NCBI RefSeq assembly: GCF_002024165.1
Contig: NZ_MWQN01000001.1
Coordinates: 6,820,001 to 6,884,000, forward strand
Length of the DNA stretch: 64,000 nucleotides
Direction: 5' to 3'
Origin: Embleya scabrispora
GTDB taxonomy: Bacteria; Actinomycetota; Actinomycetes; Streptomycetales; Streptomycetaceae
Below the pieces are notes generated by a model that had not been told where the DNA came from, searched no databases, and saw only the letters and a program-made list of their open reading frames with translations. Below, piece after piece: positions 7,567-18,414 of this stretch. The position numbers were made by a program, and so were the translations under genes. Each line of letters starts with the position of its first letter. The first letter of the stretch is position 1.

Positions 7567-10244
7567 CGGGCGCTCCTCAGCTGGACCAGGTCGGCGAGTT
7601 CGGTGTCGGAGAGTTCGGTCAGCGCGGTCTCGCCGTGGGCGAGCACGGAGTCGGCGAGCGCGCGCTTGTCCCGCAACATCTCGGCGATCCGGTCCTCGAT
7701 GGTGCCCTCGGCGATGAACCGGTGCACCTGCACGGGTCGGGTCTGCCCGATCCGGTACGCCCGGTCGGTGGCCTGCTCCTCCACCGCCGGGTTCCACCAG
7801 CGGTCGTAGTGCACGACGTGGTCGGCGCGGGTGAGGTTGAGCCCGGTGCCCGCGGCCTTGAGGGAGAGCAGGAAGACCGGGACCCGACCCTCCTGGAAAC
7901 GGGTGACCAGCGCGTCGCGGCGGGCCACCGAGGTCCCGCCGTGCAGGAGTTGGTTGCCGATGCCGCGGGCGGTCAGGTGGGTGCGCAGCAGTCGAGCCAT
8001 GGCCACGTACTGGGTGAACACCAGCACCGAGCCGTCCTCGGCCAGGATGGTGTCCAGCAACTCGTCGAGCAGTTCGAGTTTGCCGGAGCGGCCCGCGAGG
8101 CGGGGCTCGGGCTCCTTGAGATATTGCGCCGGGTGGTTGCAGATCTGCTTCAGGCCCGTGAGCAGCTTGACGATGCGCCCGCGCCGGGCCATGTCGGAGC
8201 CGGCCGCGTCGAGTTCGGCCATCGCCTCGCGCACGGCCGCCTCGTACAGTCCGACCTGCTCGCGGGTGAGCGCGACCGGCTGGTCGGTCTCGGTCTTGGC
8301 GGGCAGTTCGGGTGCGATGCCCGGGTCGGACTTGCGGCGGCGGAGCAGGAACGGCGCGACCAGCCTGGCCAGTCGCTCGGCGGTGGGCCCGTCGCGGTCC
8401 GCCTCCACCGGCTTGGTCCAGCGCCGGCGGAAGGTGCTCGCGGTGCCGAGCAGGCCCGGGGTGGTCCAGTCCAGGATCGCCCACAGCTCGGTCAGCCGGT
8501 TCTCCACGGGCGTGCCGGTGAGCGCGATCCTGGCCCGCGCCGGGATGCGGCGCAGTGCCTTGGCGGTGGCGGAGGTGTGGTTCTTGACGTGTTGCGCCTC
8601 GTCGGCGACCACCAGGCCCCACGGCACCGCGGCCAGGCGGGCCGCGTCCAGGCGCATCGTGCCGTAGGTGGTGAGGACGAACCCGGTGGTGAGGTCGTCG
8701 AGGCTGCGGGCGCCGCCGTGGAAGCGGCGCACCGGTGTGCCCGGCGCGAAACGGGTGATCTCCCGCTCCCAGTTGCCGAGCAGCGACGCGGGGCACACCA
8801 CCAGGGTCGGCGCGGCGCCGGCCGGGTCCTCGGGATCGGCCGCGCGGTGCAGGTGCAGCGCGATCAGGGTGATCGTCTTGCCCAGGCCCATGTCGTCGGC
8901 GAGGCAACCGCCCAGGCCCAGCGAGGTCATCCGGTCCAGCCAGCGCAGTCCGCGCAGCTGGTAGTCGCGCAGCGTCGCGGCGAGCGCGGCGGGCGCGCCG
9001 ATCGGCTCGCCGCCGCCGTCCGGGTCGGCGATCCGCGCGCGCAGCTCGTCCAGCCACGCCGAGGTGCCCACCTCGATGCGCTTGCCGCCCACCTCGATGC
9101 CGCCGGTCAGTGCGCCGGTCAGGGCCTCGATCGGGGTGAGCGGCTTGATCGAACGATTGCGGGCCTTGGCCATCAGGGCGGGATCGACCAGTACCCAGCG
9201 GTCGCGCAGGCGCACCACCGGGCGGTGCGACTCGGCCAGTGCGTCCAGTTCGGCGGCGGTCAACGTGGCGTCGCCGAGCGCGAGTTGCCAGTCGAAGCCG
9301 AGCGGGGTGTCGCCGCCGAGGAAGGCGCGCAGGTCCCGGGGCGCGTGGTCGTGGGCGCCGATCACGGCCCGGGCGGTGAGGTCGCGGACGAGGTCGCGGG
9401 GCCAGTGCACCTCGACGCCGGCGGCGGCGAGTCGGGCGGTCGGGGCGCCGAGCAGGGTGCCCAGGTCGTCGTCGGCGACCACTACGCGGTCCGGGACGCT
9501 CGCGGTCAGCAGCGGCTCCAGGGCGGGCCAGATCCGGGCCGCCCGACGCAGCGCGATCAGTACGTCGGGCCGGGCCCCCTCGCCGAAGCGCGCGTCGGTG
9601 CCGGTCCACAGCGTGTCGGCGTCGACCACGGTGGTCGGATCGGCGAGCGAGTGCGCCTGGACGACCGCCACGAACGGCGCGCGCTCCACGTCGTTGCTCT
9701 CCAGCCGCAGCGAGATCCGGACGCCCCGGTCGTGTCCGGCCGCCACCCGGTCCGACCAGGGGCGCAGCGCGGGCAACTTCCGCACGGCGGGAGCGGCGAA
9801 CGCGCCGTCCCCCGCGTGCGGCCCGGCGGCGGTGCGCGGCATGGTGTCGGCGACCGCGTCCAGGAAGGCCCGGACCAGCGGCGTCGCCGCCGGGAGCAGG
9901 GTGCCGCCGTCGGTCGGGATCGCCCGCGCCGCGCCGGGCATCGCGTCGGCCAGCGCCCGCACCCGCTCGACGTCGGCGGCATCCAGCGGACCGGCTCGCC
10001 ACGCGTCGTGGTCGGCGGCGGAGAGTCCGGGCAACATGCGTCCGCGCGCCACCAGTTGCAGGGCGAGCACGGTGGCCGCGCCCCAGAACGCGGCGGCCGG
10101 ATGCGCGTCGGGGACGCGTCGGGCCCGGGAGAGCACCCGGATCGCGTCGGTGACGGGCAGCCGTACGGCGGGGTGGGTGTGGGCCGCGCCGTCGGCGTCG
10201 AGCACGGTGATCGTGTCCGGGCCGTCCTCGTGCGGCCAGAACAC
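7563..10244 (-). CDS. SNF2/RapA-family DEAD/DEAH-box helicase (start uncertain)
   Basis: At least 893 residues. The C-terminal half has the full SNF2 ATPase: Walker A GCLADDMGLGKT, motif II DEAQHVKNH, motif III LTGTPVENRL, then SVLVFTQY, LLSLKAAGTGLNL and AYRIGQTRPVQVHR in the helicase C lobe. The N-terminal half resembles the SNF2-associated domain of actinobacterial proteins. The first conventional in-frame start is GTG 10244, but family-like sequence (APADPPRAGTVVFW) begins upstream. The frame stays open back through the TetR stop, where a GGAG sits before GTA-ACG-GAC-ATC with no ATG or GTG. True initiation may be near 10334 at a non-standard codon. Confidence 0.88.
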   Translation of the reverse strand: MFWPHEDGPDTITVLDADGAAHTHPAVRLPVTDAIRVLSRARRVPDAHPAAAFWGAATVLALQLVARGRMLPGLSAADHDAWRAGPLDAADVERVRALADAMPGAARAIPTDGGTLLPAATPLVRAFLDAVADTMPRTAAGPHAGDGAFAAPAVRKLPALRPWSDRVAAGHDRGVRISLRLESNDVERAPFVAVVQAHSLADPTTVVDADTLWTGTDARFGEGARPDVLIALRRAARIWPALEPLLTASVPDRVVVADDDLGTLLGAPTARLAAAGVEVHWPRDLVRDLTARAVIGAHDHAPRDLRAFLGGDTPLGFDWQLALGDATLTAAELDALAESHRPVVRLRDRWVLVDPALMAKARNRSIKPLTPIEALTGALTGGIEVGGKRIEVGTSAWLDELRARIADPDGGGEPIGAPAALAATLRDYQLRGLRWLDRMTSLGLGGCLADDMGLGKTITLIALHLHRAADPEDPAGAAPTLVVCPASLLGNWEREITRFAPGTPVRRFHGGARSLDDLTTGFVLTTYGTMRLDAARLAAVPWGLVVADEAQHVKNHTSATAKALRRIPARARIALTGTPVENRLTELWAILDWTTPGLLGTASTFRRRWTKPVEADRDGPTAERLARLVAPFLLRRRKSDPGIAPELPAKTETDQPVALTREQVGLYEAAVREAMAELDAAGSDMARRGRIVKLLTGLKQICNHPAQYLKEPEPRLAGRSGKLELLDELLDTILAEDGSVLVFTQYVAMARLLRTHLTARGIGNQLLHGGTSVARRDALVTRFQEGRVPVFLLSLKAAGTGLNLTRADHVVHYDRWWNPAVEEQATDRAYRIGQTRPVQVHRFIAEGTIEDRIAEMLRDKRALADSVLAHGETALTELSDTELADLVQLRSAR

Positions 10245-10339
10245 GACGGTGCCGGCGCGGGGTGGATCGGCGGGCGCGAAGGTGGCCGCGTGGCGGGTCG
10301 GGTCGAGCGGGGGGTGCGGGGTGCGGGTGGCGATGTCCG

Positions 10340-11122
10340 TTACTCCTGGGGTGCCGGGGGTGCGGCGGCGGGTCGCCGCGAGCGGATCAGGTTCTCGATG
10401 CCGTCCAGGACCAAGCGCAGGCCCAACTCGAAGCCCGCGTCGGGGGCCTGGTCGTAGACGCCGGCCTCCCACACCCGGGTGAGGGTGGGGAAGCGGGTGG
10501 GCCGGATCAGTTGTTCCAGATAGGGGGTGCTCTCCGCCCACCAGTCGTCGTAGCCGGCGCCGCCGGCGAGCGCGTCCCGACCGACGTCGACGGTCACCTG
10601 GGCGACACCTCGCACGTAGGCGTCGACGAGGCCGACGACGTGCGCCATCTCGGCGTCGGACAACCCGAGGTCGGCGACCGTGCGCAGTCCCGCCTCGCCC
10701 CGGGCGGTGAGTCGCGGGCCCATCAGCAGCAGCCCGGGTCCCCACAGGCGCACCACCCACGGATGTCGGTGGGCCAACTCCCGGTCGGCGCGGGCGCGCT
10801 GTTCGAGCGCCGCGCGCCAGCCGATCCCGGTCGCGTCGGGCAGGGCGGACTCGCCCAGCACGGTGTCGAACATGACGTGCAGCAGCTCGGCCTTGCCCGG
10901 CACGTAGGTGTAGAGCGACATGGTGCCGACGCCGAGGCGTTCGGCGACCGCGCGCATCGACAACGCGTCGAGCCCGTCGGCGTCGGCGAGCTCGATCGCG
11001 GCGCGGACGACACGATCCACGGTCAGCCCCTGCTTCGGCCCCCGGGTGGGCCCGTCGCCCGTGCGCCACAACAGCGCGAGCGTACGCGCGGGATCCGCGC
11101 GCCCACCCCGTTCGCGTGCCAC
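10340..11122 (-). CDS. TetR-family transcriptional regulator (TetR_C type)
   Basis: 260 residues. The N-terminal HTH contains TVDRVVRAAIELADADGLDALSMRAVAERLGVGTMSLYTYV with the conserved SLY-Y recognition helix (about residues 35-80). The C-terminal two-thirds resembles the tetracycline-repressor-like ligand domain. It lies 5' of the helicase and SWIM genes on the same strand. A strong inverted repeat at 11146-11172, just upstream of its start, is the likely autoregulatory operator. Confidence 0.85.
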   Translation of the reverse strand: MARERGGRADPARTLALLWRTGDGPTRGPKQGLTVDRVVRAAIELADADGLDALSMRAVAERLGVGTMSLYTYVPGKAELLHVMFDTVLGESALPDATGIGWRAALEQRARADRELAHRHPWVVRLWGPGLLLMGPRLTARGEAGLRTVADLGLSDAEMAHVVGLVDAYVRGVAQVTVDVGRDALAGGAGYDDWWAESTPYLEQLIRPTRFPTLTRVWEAGVYDQAPDAGFELGLRLVLDGIENLIRSRRPAAAPPAPQE

Positions 11123-11145
11123 TCGTACGCCCTTCGCCGGAAACT

Positions 11146-11172
11146 CCGTATGGCGTACCGTACGCTATGCGG
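11146..11172. promoter_or_regulatory. Probable TetR operator (12-3-12 inverted repeat)
   Basis: The left arm CCGTATGGCGTA and right arm TACGCTATGCGG match as an inverted repeat at 10 of 12 positions around CCG. A second, shorter GTAC-AGC-GTAC site lies at 11182-11192. Both sit 24-70 nt upstream of the TetR start, the usual position for an autorepressor site. Confidence 0.6.
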
Positions 11173-11206
11173 AGTGGTTCCGTACAGCGTACCGAGTTAT
11201 TTTTTT

Positions 11207-11248
11207 CGGTCGGCGGTCGGCGGTCGGCGGTCGGCGGTCGGCGGTCGG
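11207..11248. repeat. Six perfect tandem copies of a 7-bp unit CGGTCGG
   Basis: Six uninterrupted copies of CGGTCGG occupy 42 nt directly after a run of T residues (around 11199-11206). They lie between the 3' end of the large unknown gene (11266) and the TetR operator. A 7-nt unit in a non-coding gap is prone to slippage, so copy number may vary between strains. Confidence 0.85.
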
Positions 11249-11265
11249 CGCTCGCCCCGTCCCGG

Positions 11266-13245
11266 TCAGGCCGGGCCGTCACCCCGCTCGACGACCTCCC
11301 AGGCGTGGGCGAACAGTTCCGGCAGTGTCAATCGCCAGGTGTGCCGCCCCCAGACCCGGTCACCGATCACTTGCACGCCGAGCAGCCTCGCCTTCCACAT
11401 CTCCATCGGCCACAGCCACTTGTGCGTCGCCCTGGCCCAGTCGCCCGGCAGGAAGATGCCGCGCCCCGCTCGTGCGCGCTTGTCCGCGACCACCACACCG
11501 GCCGTTTCCAGCGCGGCGACCGCCCGCTTGTGGCGTGCGGCGTTCCAGCCGTTCCAGCGGCGCACCCGGCGATCGCTCGGGCGTTCGAGGACGAGGATTT
11601 GCAGGTACAGGGCCGCCGCGTCGGTGTCCACGGACAGCGCCTTGGCGACCCGGGCCACCGTCTCGGGCGCGGCGACGGCCGGATCGCACTCGTACCCGCC
11701 CACCGGTAGCGCGCCGTCGGCGATGCGATCCGCCGCCCGCCTGCTCCAGTCGCCCCGGATCAGGTCGACCACGTCGCGGGTGTACGCGCCGCCGGAGGCC
11801 ACCTCGCGCAGCAGCGTCGAGCGTTCGTCGTCGGTGTAGTACGCGGGTCGGAAGTACAGGCGGGTGCTCGGGTCCGGGTGGCGCTCGGTGGGCTCGGCGA
11901 TCGAGGCGATGGTCAGGCCGTCGTCGAAGGTCGCCGTGGTGAGCGGGATCGGGCCGACGTAGGGGCGATCGCCGAACAACTCGCGCAGCCGGTCGACGGA
12001 GTCGCGCATCCGCGCCGTGTAGCCGGCTCCGAGAAGCAGGCCCGGATGATCGAACCGGGCGCGCAACTCTTCGAGCAGGGCGGGCAGTCCGGCCCGGACC
12101 GGGTCCCCGGCGGGCAACTCGGCGTAGATCACGGGCAGCGCGCCGGACAGCGACTTCAAGAACTCCTCGAACCAGCGCACCCCCTGCTCCTCGCTGGTGC
12201 AGTACACCCCGCCGAGGCCCTCGGCCAGCCAGGGATCGTGGTCCACGCTGCTCAGCGGGTGGGTGTCCGGGGCCAGGAACGCGCCGCAGATCTGCGCGGC
12301 CGGGGTGTGCAGGGTGACGTGGTCGAGTTCGGCCAGCACCGCCAGCGTCTCCTCCGGAACCGGGATCGTGCGCCCGAACCTGGCCACCCACGCGGCGCCG
12401 ATCCGCTCCGCGAGTGCGTCCGGTCCGGTCGGCTCCCACAGATCGGCCGGATCGTCCGGCAGCACACCCGCGAACACCTCCAGCCGATCGATCTCGGTGA
12501 GGCGGCGCAACTCGTCGAAACCGGCCTCGAGTTCGGCCGCGCCGAGGCCCAACTCCCGGCGCTCGTCCGGTTCCATCCGCGGCAGGGTGTTGATCCCCCC
12601 GGCGTTGCCGATCAGCAGCAGTGCCGACGCCGCGCGGGAGACCCCGGTCGCCTCGGCCAGTCGGCCGCCCGCGTCGGCGCGCCACGGCATCGGCCCGCGG
12701 GCGCGCACCGTCTCGACCAATCGGCGCAACTGCCCCGCGTCGCCCCAGCCGCGCGGCGCGTCGACCCACTCGACCGGACCGCCGAACTCGGGCGGCGCGG
12801 CGTCGCCGGTCCAGACCTGGAGCACGCCGCAGCGGCCGTCCCGGGGCCACGAGGTCGCGATGGTGGCCCCTCGGGCGTCGCGCACCGCCGTCGCCTCGGC
12901 GCGCGCGTCGCCGACGCGGATCCGCGCGGTCGGGTCGGCGAACACCGTGTCCGCCCACAGTTCGAGCAGCGCGAGCAGCGCCTCGCGCCGCTCGGGCCGG
13001 GTCGACGGTGCCGCGGCGCGCAGCGCGACCGCCTCGATCCGGCCGATCAGCGCCGGCCAGGACCCGTCGCCGACACAACCCGGCCCGTCGGATTCGGCGG
13101 GCGGGGTCCAGGTGCCGCCGAGGTAGCCGCCGACCCGGGTGAAGCCCGCCAGGATCCCGTGGTACCACATGCCCGAGCCGGTGACGAGGCCGCCGAGCGC
13201 GGAGGAGAACCACTGGTCATGGGGGTCGACAGTCGTGTTTGCCAT
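11266..13245 (-). CDS. Large conserved-looking protein of unknown function
   Basis: 659 residues, no signal peptide or membrane helix. The composition is Trp-, Arg- and Asp-rich with segments such as WFSSALGGLVTGSGMWYHG at the N-terminus and RRWNGWNAARHKRAVAALE plus THKWLWPMEMWKARLLG near the C-terminus. The C-terminal region resembles a basic, possibly nucleic-acid-binding module. I recall large uncharacterised actinobacterial proteins with this flavour but cannot name a family. The frame is clean throughout. It is preceded on the same strand by the uvrA-like gene and its terminator hairpin (13269-13319), so it probably has its own promoter in the 13246-13268 gap or just inside it. Confidence 0.75.
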   Translation of the reverse strand: MANTTVDPHDQWFSSALGGLVTGSGMWYHGILAGFTRVGGYLGGTWTPPAESDGPGCVGDGSWPALIGRIEAVALRAAAPSTRPERREALLALLELWADTVFADPTARIRVGDARAEATAVRDARGATIATSWPRDGRCGVLQVWTGDAAPPEFGGPVEWVDAPRGWGDAGQLRRLVETVRARGPMPWRADAGGRLAEATGVSRAASALLLIGNAGGINTLPRMEPDERRELGLGAAELEAGFDELRRLTEIDRLEVFAGVLPDDPADLWEPTGPDALAERIGAAWVARFGRTIPVPEETLAVLAELDHVTLHTPAAQICGAFLAPDTHPLSSVDHDPWLAEGLGGVYCTSEEQGVRWFEEFLKSLSGALPVIYAELPAGDPVRAGLPALLEELRARFDHPGLLLGAGYTARMRDSVDRLRELFGDRPYVGPIPLTTATFDDGLTIASIAEPTERHPDPSTRLYFRPAYYTDDERSTLLREVASGGAYTRDVVDLIRGDWSRRAADRIADGALPVGGYECDPAVAAPETVARVAKALSVDTDAAALYLQILVLERPSDRRVRRWNGWNAARHKRAVAALETAGVVVADKRARAGRGIFLPGDWARATHKWLWPMEMWKARLLGVQVIGDRVWGRHTWRLTLPELFAHAWEVVERGDGPA

Positions 13246-13268
13246 CCGACATGCCTATCGTGTCGCCC

Positions 13269-13319
13269 CGACGCCGGCCCCGGCGGCCCGCGCCCCGAGG
13301 GGCGCCGGGGCCGGCGTCG
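13269..13319 (-). terminator. Strong hairpin terminator after the uvrA-like gene
   Basis: A perfect 17-bp stem (13269-13285 pairing with 13303-13319) encloses a loop that itself contains a GCCCC/GGGGC hairpin. It starts 3 nt past the stop of the uvrA-like gene. No T-run is visible, as is common in high-GC actinomycetes. Confidence 0.75.
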
Positions 13320-13321
13320 GG

Positions 13322-15604
<2,283 letters not shown>

Positions 15605-15739
15605 GCCGCCACGGTAGGGAGGGGTCCCTGACAGGTGGTGTCAAGGATTCGCCGGCGATCCCGAGTCGGGCCGGGGGAGCGCCGGCGCTCTGTTGCAGGT
15701 GATGTGCATATACCCCGGAGTGGCAACTAGGCTCGGCGC

Positions 15740-16816
15740 ATGAGCGCATCACCCATCGTCCTCGGCATCGAATCGTCCTGCGACGAGACCGGGGTCGGCC
15801 TGGTCCGCGACGGCCGGCTGCTCGGCCACGCCGTGTCCACGAGCATGGCCGAACACGTGCGCTTCGGCGGCGTGGTGCCGGAGATCGCGGCCCGCGCGCA
15901 CGTGCACGCGGTGACCCCGACGGTCCGGGCCGCGCTGGAGTCGGCGGGCCTGCGTCGCGGCGACATCGGCGCGGTCGCGGTGACCACCGGGCCGGGCCTG
16001 GCCACCGCGCTCCAGGTCGGCGTAGCCGCCGCCAAGGGCTTCGCGCTCGCCCTGGACGTGCCGCTGTACGGCGTGCACCACCTGGCCGGACACGTCGCCG
16101 CCGACACCCTCGAACACGGGCCGCTGCCCGATTCGAGCGTGGTGCTGATCGTCTCCGGCGGACACACCTCGCTGCTGCTGGTGCGCGACCTCGCCCGCGA
16201 TCCGATCGTGCACCTCGGCGACACCCTCGACGACGCGGCGGGGGAGTGCTTCGACAAGGTGGCCCGGGTGTTCGGCCTGCCCTACCCGGGCGGCCCGGCC
16301 ATCGACCGGGCGGCGCGCGACGGCGACCCCGATTCGGTGGCCTTCCCGCGCGGACTCACCGGCCCGCGCGACGACCCGTACGCGTTCTCCTTCTCCGGCC
16401 TGAAGTCCGCCGCCGCCCGCTGGGCCGAGCGCGTGCGGGCGCAGGGCGCCGAACTCCCGGTCGCGGACGGCGCCGCCGCGCTCCAGGAGGCGGTGGCGGA
16501 CGTGCTGACCCGCAAGGCGGTCGCGGCCTGCCGCGCCCACGACGTACGCACCCTGGTCGTGGTCGGCGGCGTCGCGGCCAACTCGCGGGTGCGCTCGCTC
16601 GCGGCGGAACGATGCGCCGCGGCGGGTATCGAACTGCGGGTACCGCCGCCGCGTCTGTGCACCGACAACGGCGCGATGATCGCGGCCGTCGGCGACCTGC
16701 TGATCCGCGCCGGCGCCGCCCCGGCCCCCCTCGACGTCTCGATCGACCCGTCGGCGCCGCTGGAATACGCGTCGCTGCACCCGACGGCACCGGCCGCGCG
16801 CCGGGCCGCCGGGTAG
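15740..16816 (+). CDS. tsaD: tRNA N6-adenosine threonylcarbamoyltransferase TsaD (Kae1/YgjD family)
   Basis: 358 residues with the metal-binding HHLAGH motif (H114 and H118), the N-terminal [13 protein letters not shown] segment and the [10 protein letters not shown] and DNGAMIA motifs near the C-terminus. All hallmark residues are present, so it should be catalytically competent in t6A37 tRNA modification with TsaB/TsaE. Unlike the usual tsaE-tsaB-rimI-tsaD order, it stands alone, divergent from the UvrA-like gene. No Shine-Dalgarno is visible, and a TAGGCT element ends 6 nt before the ATG, compatible with a leaderless mRNA. It may be the only copy or a second one; that cannot be decided here. 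Confidence 0.92.
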   Translation: MSASPIVLGIESSCDETGVGLVRDGRLLGHAVSTSMAEHVRFGGVVPEIAARAHVHAVTPTVRAALESAGLRRGDIGAVAVTTGPGLATALQVGVAAAKGFALALDVPLYGVHHLAGHVAADTLEHGPLPDSSVVLIVSGGHTSLLLVRDLARDPIVHLGDTLDDAAGECFDKVARVFGLPYPGGPAIDRAARDGDPDSVAFPRGLTGPRDDPYAFSFSGLKSAAARWAERVRAQGAELPVADGAAALQEAVADVLTRKAVAACRAHDVRTLVVVGGVAANSRVRSLAAERCAAAGIELRVPPPRLCTDNGAMIAAVGDLLIRAGAAPAPLDVSIDPSAPLEYASLHPTAPAARRAAG

Positions 16817-16841
16817 TCCCCGGCGCCCGGCGCCCGGCCCG

Positions 16842-17135
16842 TCAGGGGGTGTAGCGCAGGAGCCAGTCGCGGTCCGGGTCGCGACCGAAGTCGGGGTCGT
16901 TGGGCGGATCGGCCGGCTTCTCCTCGACCAGGTCGGCCGATGCCACCCGCTCGGGCAGGTGCCCCCAACGCGCGGCCCGGGCGGCCTGATCGGCGTCCGG
17001 GCCGGCCGCCGTGGACGCCCCGGTCGGCGGCTCCGGGTGGTCGTGGCCACCCTCGGCGTCGGGCCGTTGTTCGATATCGGGTCGTGCTTCGCCGTCCGGC
17101 TGTCGTTCGAGGTCGGACCGTCGTTCGTTGCCCAT
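16842..17135 (-). CDS. Small acidic hypothetical protein
   Basis: 97 residues, hydrophilic, with a repetitive N-terminus (RSDLERQPD, RPDIEQRPD) and an ordered-looking C-terminus ending PADPPNDPDFGRDPDRDWLLRYTP. The tail pattern (DPxFGRDPxRDWLLRY) is one I associate with small actinobacterial hypothetical proteins of unknown function. An AGGGG lies about 5 nt before the ATG. Convergent with tsaD. Confidence 0.65.
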   Translation of the reverse strand: MGNERRSDLERQPDGEARPDIEQRPDAEGGHDHPEPPTGASTAAGPDADQAARAARWGHLPERVASADLVEEKPADPPNDPDFGRDPDRDWLLRYTP

Positions 17136-17212
17136 GAGTACCCCTGCCCTGTTCAGGCCGTGCCCGCTTGACGGCTCAACCGTACCTCCGGCGGCGCGGG
17201 GACAATGGGGCC

Positions 17213-17899
17213 GTGTACCTCGAACGTCGTTCCCACCTGGCTCCGCTGATCGTCTGGACCCGAACCGTCGAGGCGGACGGATCCGCGCGGGTGCTCCCGG
17301 ACGGCTGCATCGACCTGATCTGGTCCGGCGACGAACTGGTCGTGGCCGGTCCCGACACGCTGGCCCACGTGGTGGAGGACCGGGTCGGGGCGCGCTACGC
17401 GGCGGTGCGCTGCGCCCCCGGGGTCGGGCCCGCGCTGCTCGGGACGCCCGCGGACGCGCTGCGCGATCGACGGATCCCGCTGGCCGACGTGTGGGGCGAG
17501 CGCGACGTGCGGATCCTGAGCGAACGCATCGCCGCCGCCCCCGACCCGGCGGTGTTCCTGGAGGAACTGGCCGCCGCGCGGCTGCGCGACCGCGACCCCG
17601 AGGCGGCCCGCTTCGCCGGCACGGTGGTCGGCGAGTTGCGGGCCGGCGCCGATGTCGCGACGGTCGCCGCCGGCGTGCGACTGAGCGAGCGCCAACTGCA
17701 CCGCCGCTCGCTGGCCGCCTTCGGCTACGGCCCCAAGACGCTGGCCCGGGTGCTGCGCCTGGAACGCGCGCTCGACCTGGCCCGCACCGGGATGCCGCCG
17801 GCCCGGGTCGCGGCGGGCACCGGCTATGCCGACCAGGCCCACTTCGCCCGCGACGTCAAGGCACTGGCGGGCGTGCCGCTGCGCACCCTGCTGGGCTGA
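17213..17899 (+). CDS. AraC-family transcriptional regulator
   Basis: 228 residues. The N-terminal domain has the VLPDGCIDLIWSGDELVVAGPDT segment characteristic of a large actinobacterial AraC subgroup. The C-terminal double HTH runs from about residue 145, with VAAGVRLSERQLHRRSLAAFGYGPKTLARVLRLERAL and AAGTGYADQAHFARDVKALAGVPLRTL. GTG 17213 is chosen because family similarity begins there; a TTG 15 codons upstream is also in frame. It converges on a VOC-domain gene 18 nt away, a frequent partner. Confidence 0.85.
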   Translation: MYLERRSHLAPLIVWTRTVEADGSARVLPDGCIDLIWSGDELVVAGPDTLAHVVEDRVGARYAAVRCAPGVGPALLGTPADALRDRRIPLADVWGERDVRILSERIAAAPDPAVFLEELAAARLRDRDPEAARFAGTVVGELRAGADVATVAAGVRLSERQLHRRSLAAFGYGPKTLARVLRLERALDLARTGMPPARVAAGTGYADQAHFARDVKALAGVPLRTLLG

Positions 17900-17917
17900 G
17901 CGCGCGACTGGCGCCGG

Positions 17918-18328
17918 CTACGCGGTCGGCGACCGCGGTGCGAGCAGATCCACGCCGTTGCCGTCCGGGTCGTGCAGCACGGCGTAGCGCTGACCCCAGA
18001 ACGCGTCCCACGGCTCCCGGTATCCGGTGAACCCGGCCGCGACCAACTCGGCGTACTTCTTGTCGACCTCCGCCGGATCGGCGAACGCGAAGGCCAGCGA
18101 GGCCCGGTGGCCACCCGTGGGCGGGGTCCAGTCCGGGGCGAACGAGCGGACCGTGGCGATCGTGTCGAGGACCAGCAGCGGGCCGTCCGGCAGCGGCACC
18201 TCGACGTGCGGCTCGGCGTCGGCGTCGGCCGGGACGGCCAGGCCCAGGGCCCGGTAGAACGCGAGCGAGGCGGCCATGTCGGCGACCACGAGCCCGATGA
18301 AGTGGAAGCGCGGGGCGGGAGAAGTCAT
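17918..18328 (-). CDS. VOC-domain (glyoxalase/bleomycin-resistance-like) protein
   Basis: 136 residues with the opening FHFIGLVVADMAASLAFYRALGL and the C-terminal DPDGNGVDLLAP, typical of the vicinal oxygen chelate fold. Function could be small-molecule binding, resistance or an isomerase/dioxygenase activity; nothing in the sequence decides. It converges with the AraC regulator. Confidence 0.85.
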   Translation of the reverse strand: MTSPAPRFHFIGLVVADMAASLAFYRALGLAVPADADAEPHVEVPLPDGPLLVLDTIATVRSFAPDWTPPTGGHRASLAFAFADPAEVDKKYAELVAAGFTGYREPWDAFWGQRYAVLHDPDGNGVDLLAPRSPTA

Positions 18329-18414
18329 GCCCGCACGCTAGCCGGCCGCGGCGGTCGTGGTCTTGAACGAATCGGACGTGTCGCCGAGCCGGCCCGAGGC
18401 CGGGCGGACCCGGC

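Noticed and set aside
11207..11248. CRISPR-like array
   Set aside because: The unit is 7 nt with no spacers; it is a simple tandem repeat.
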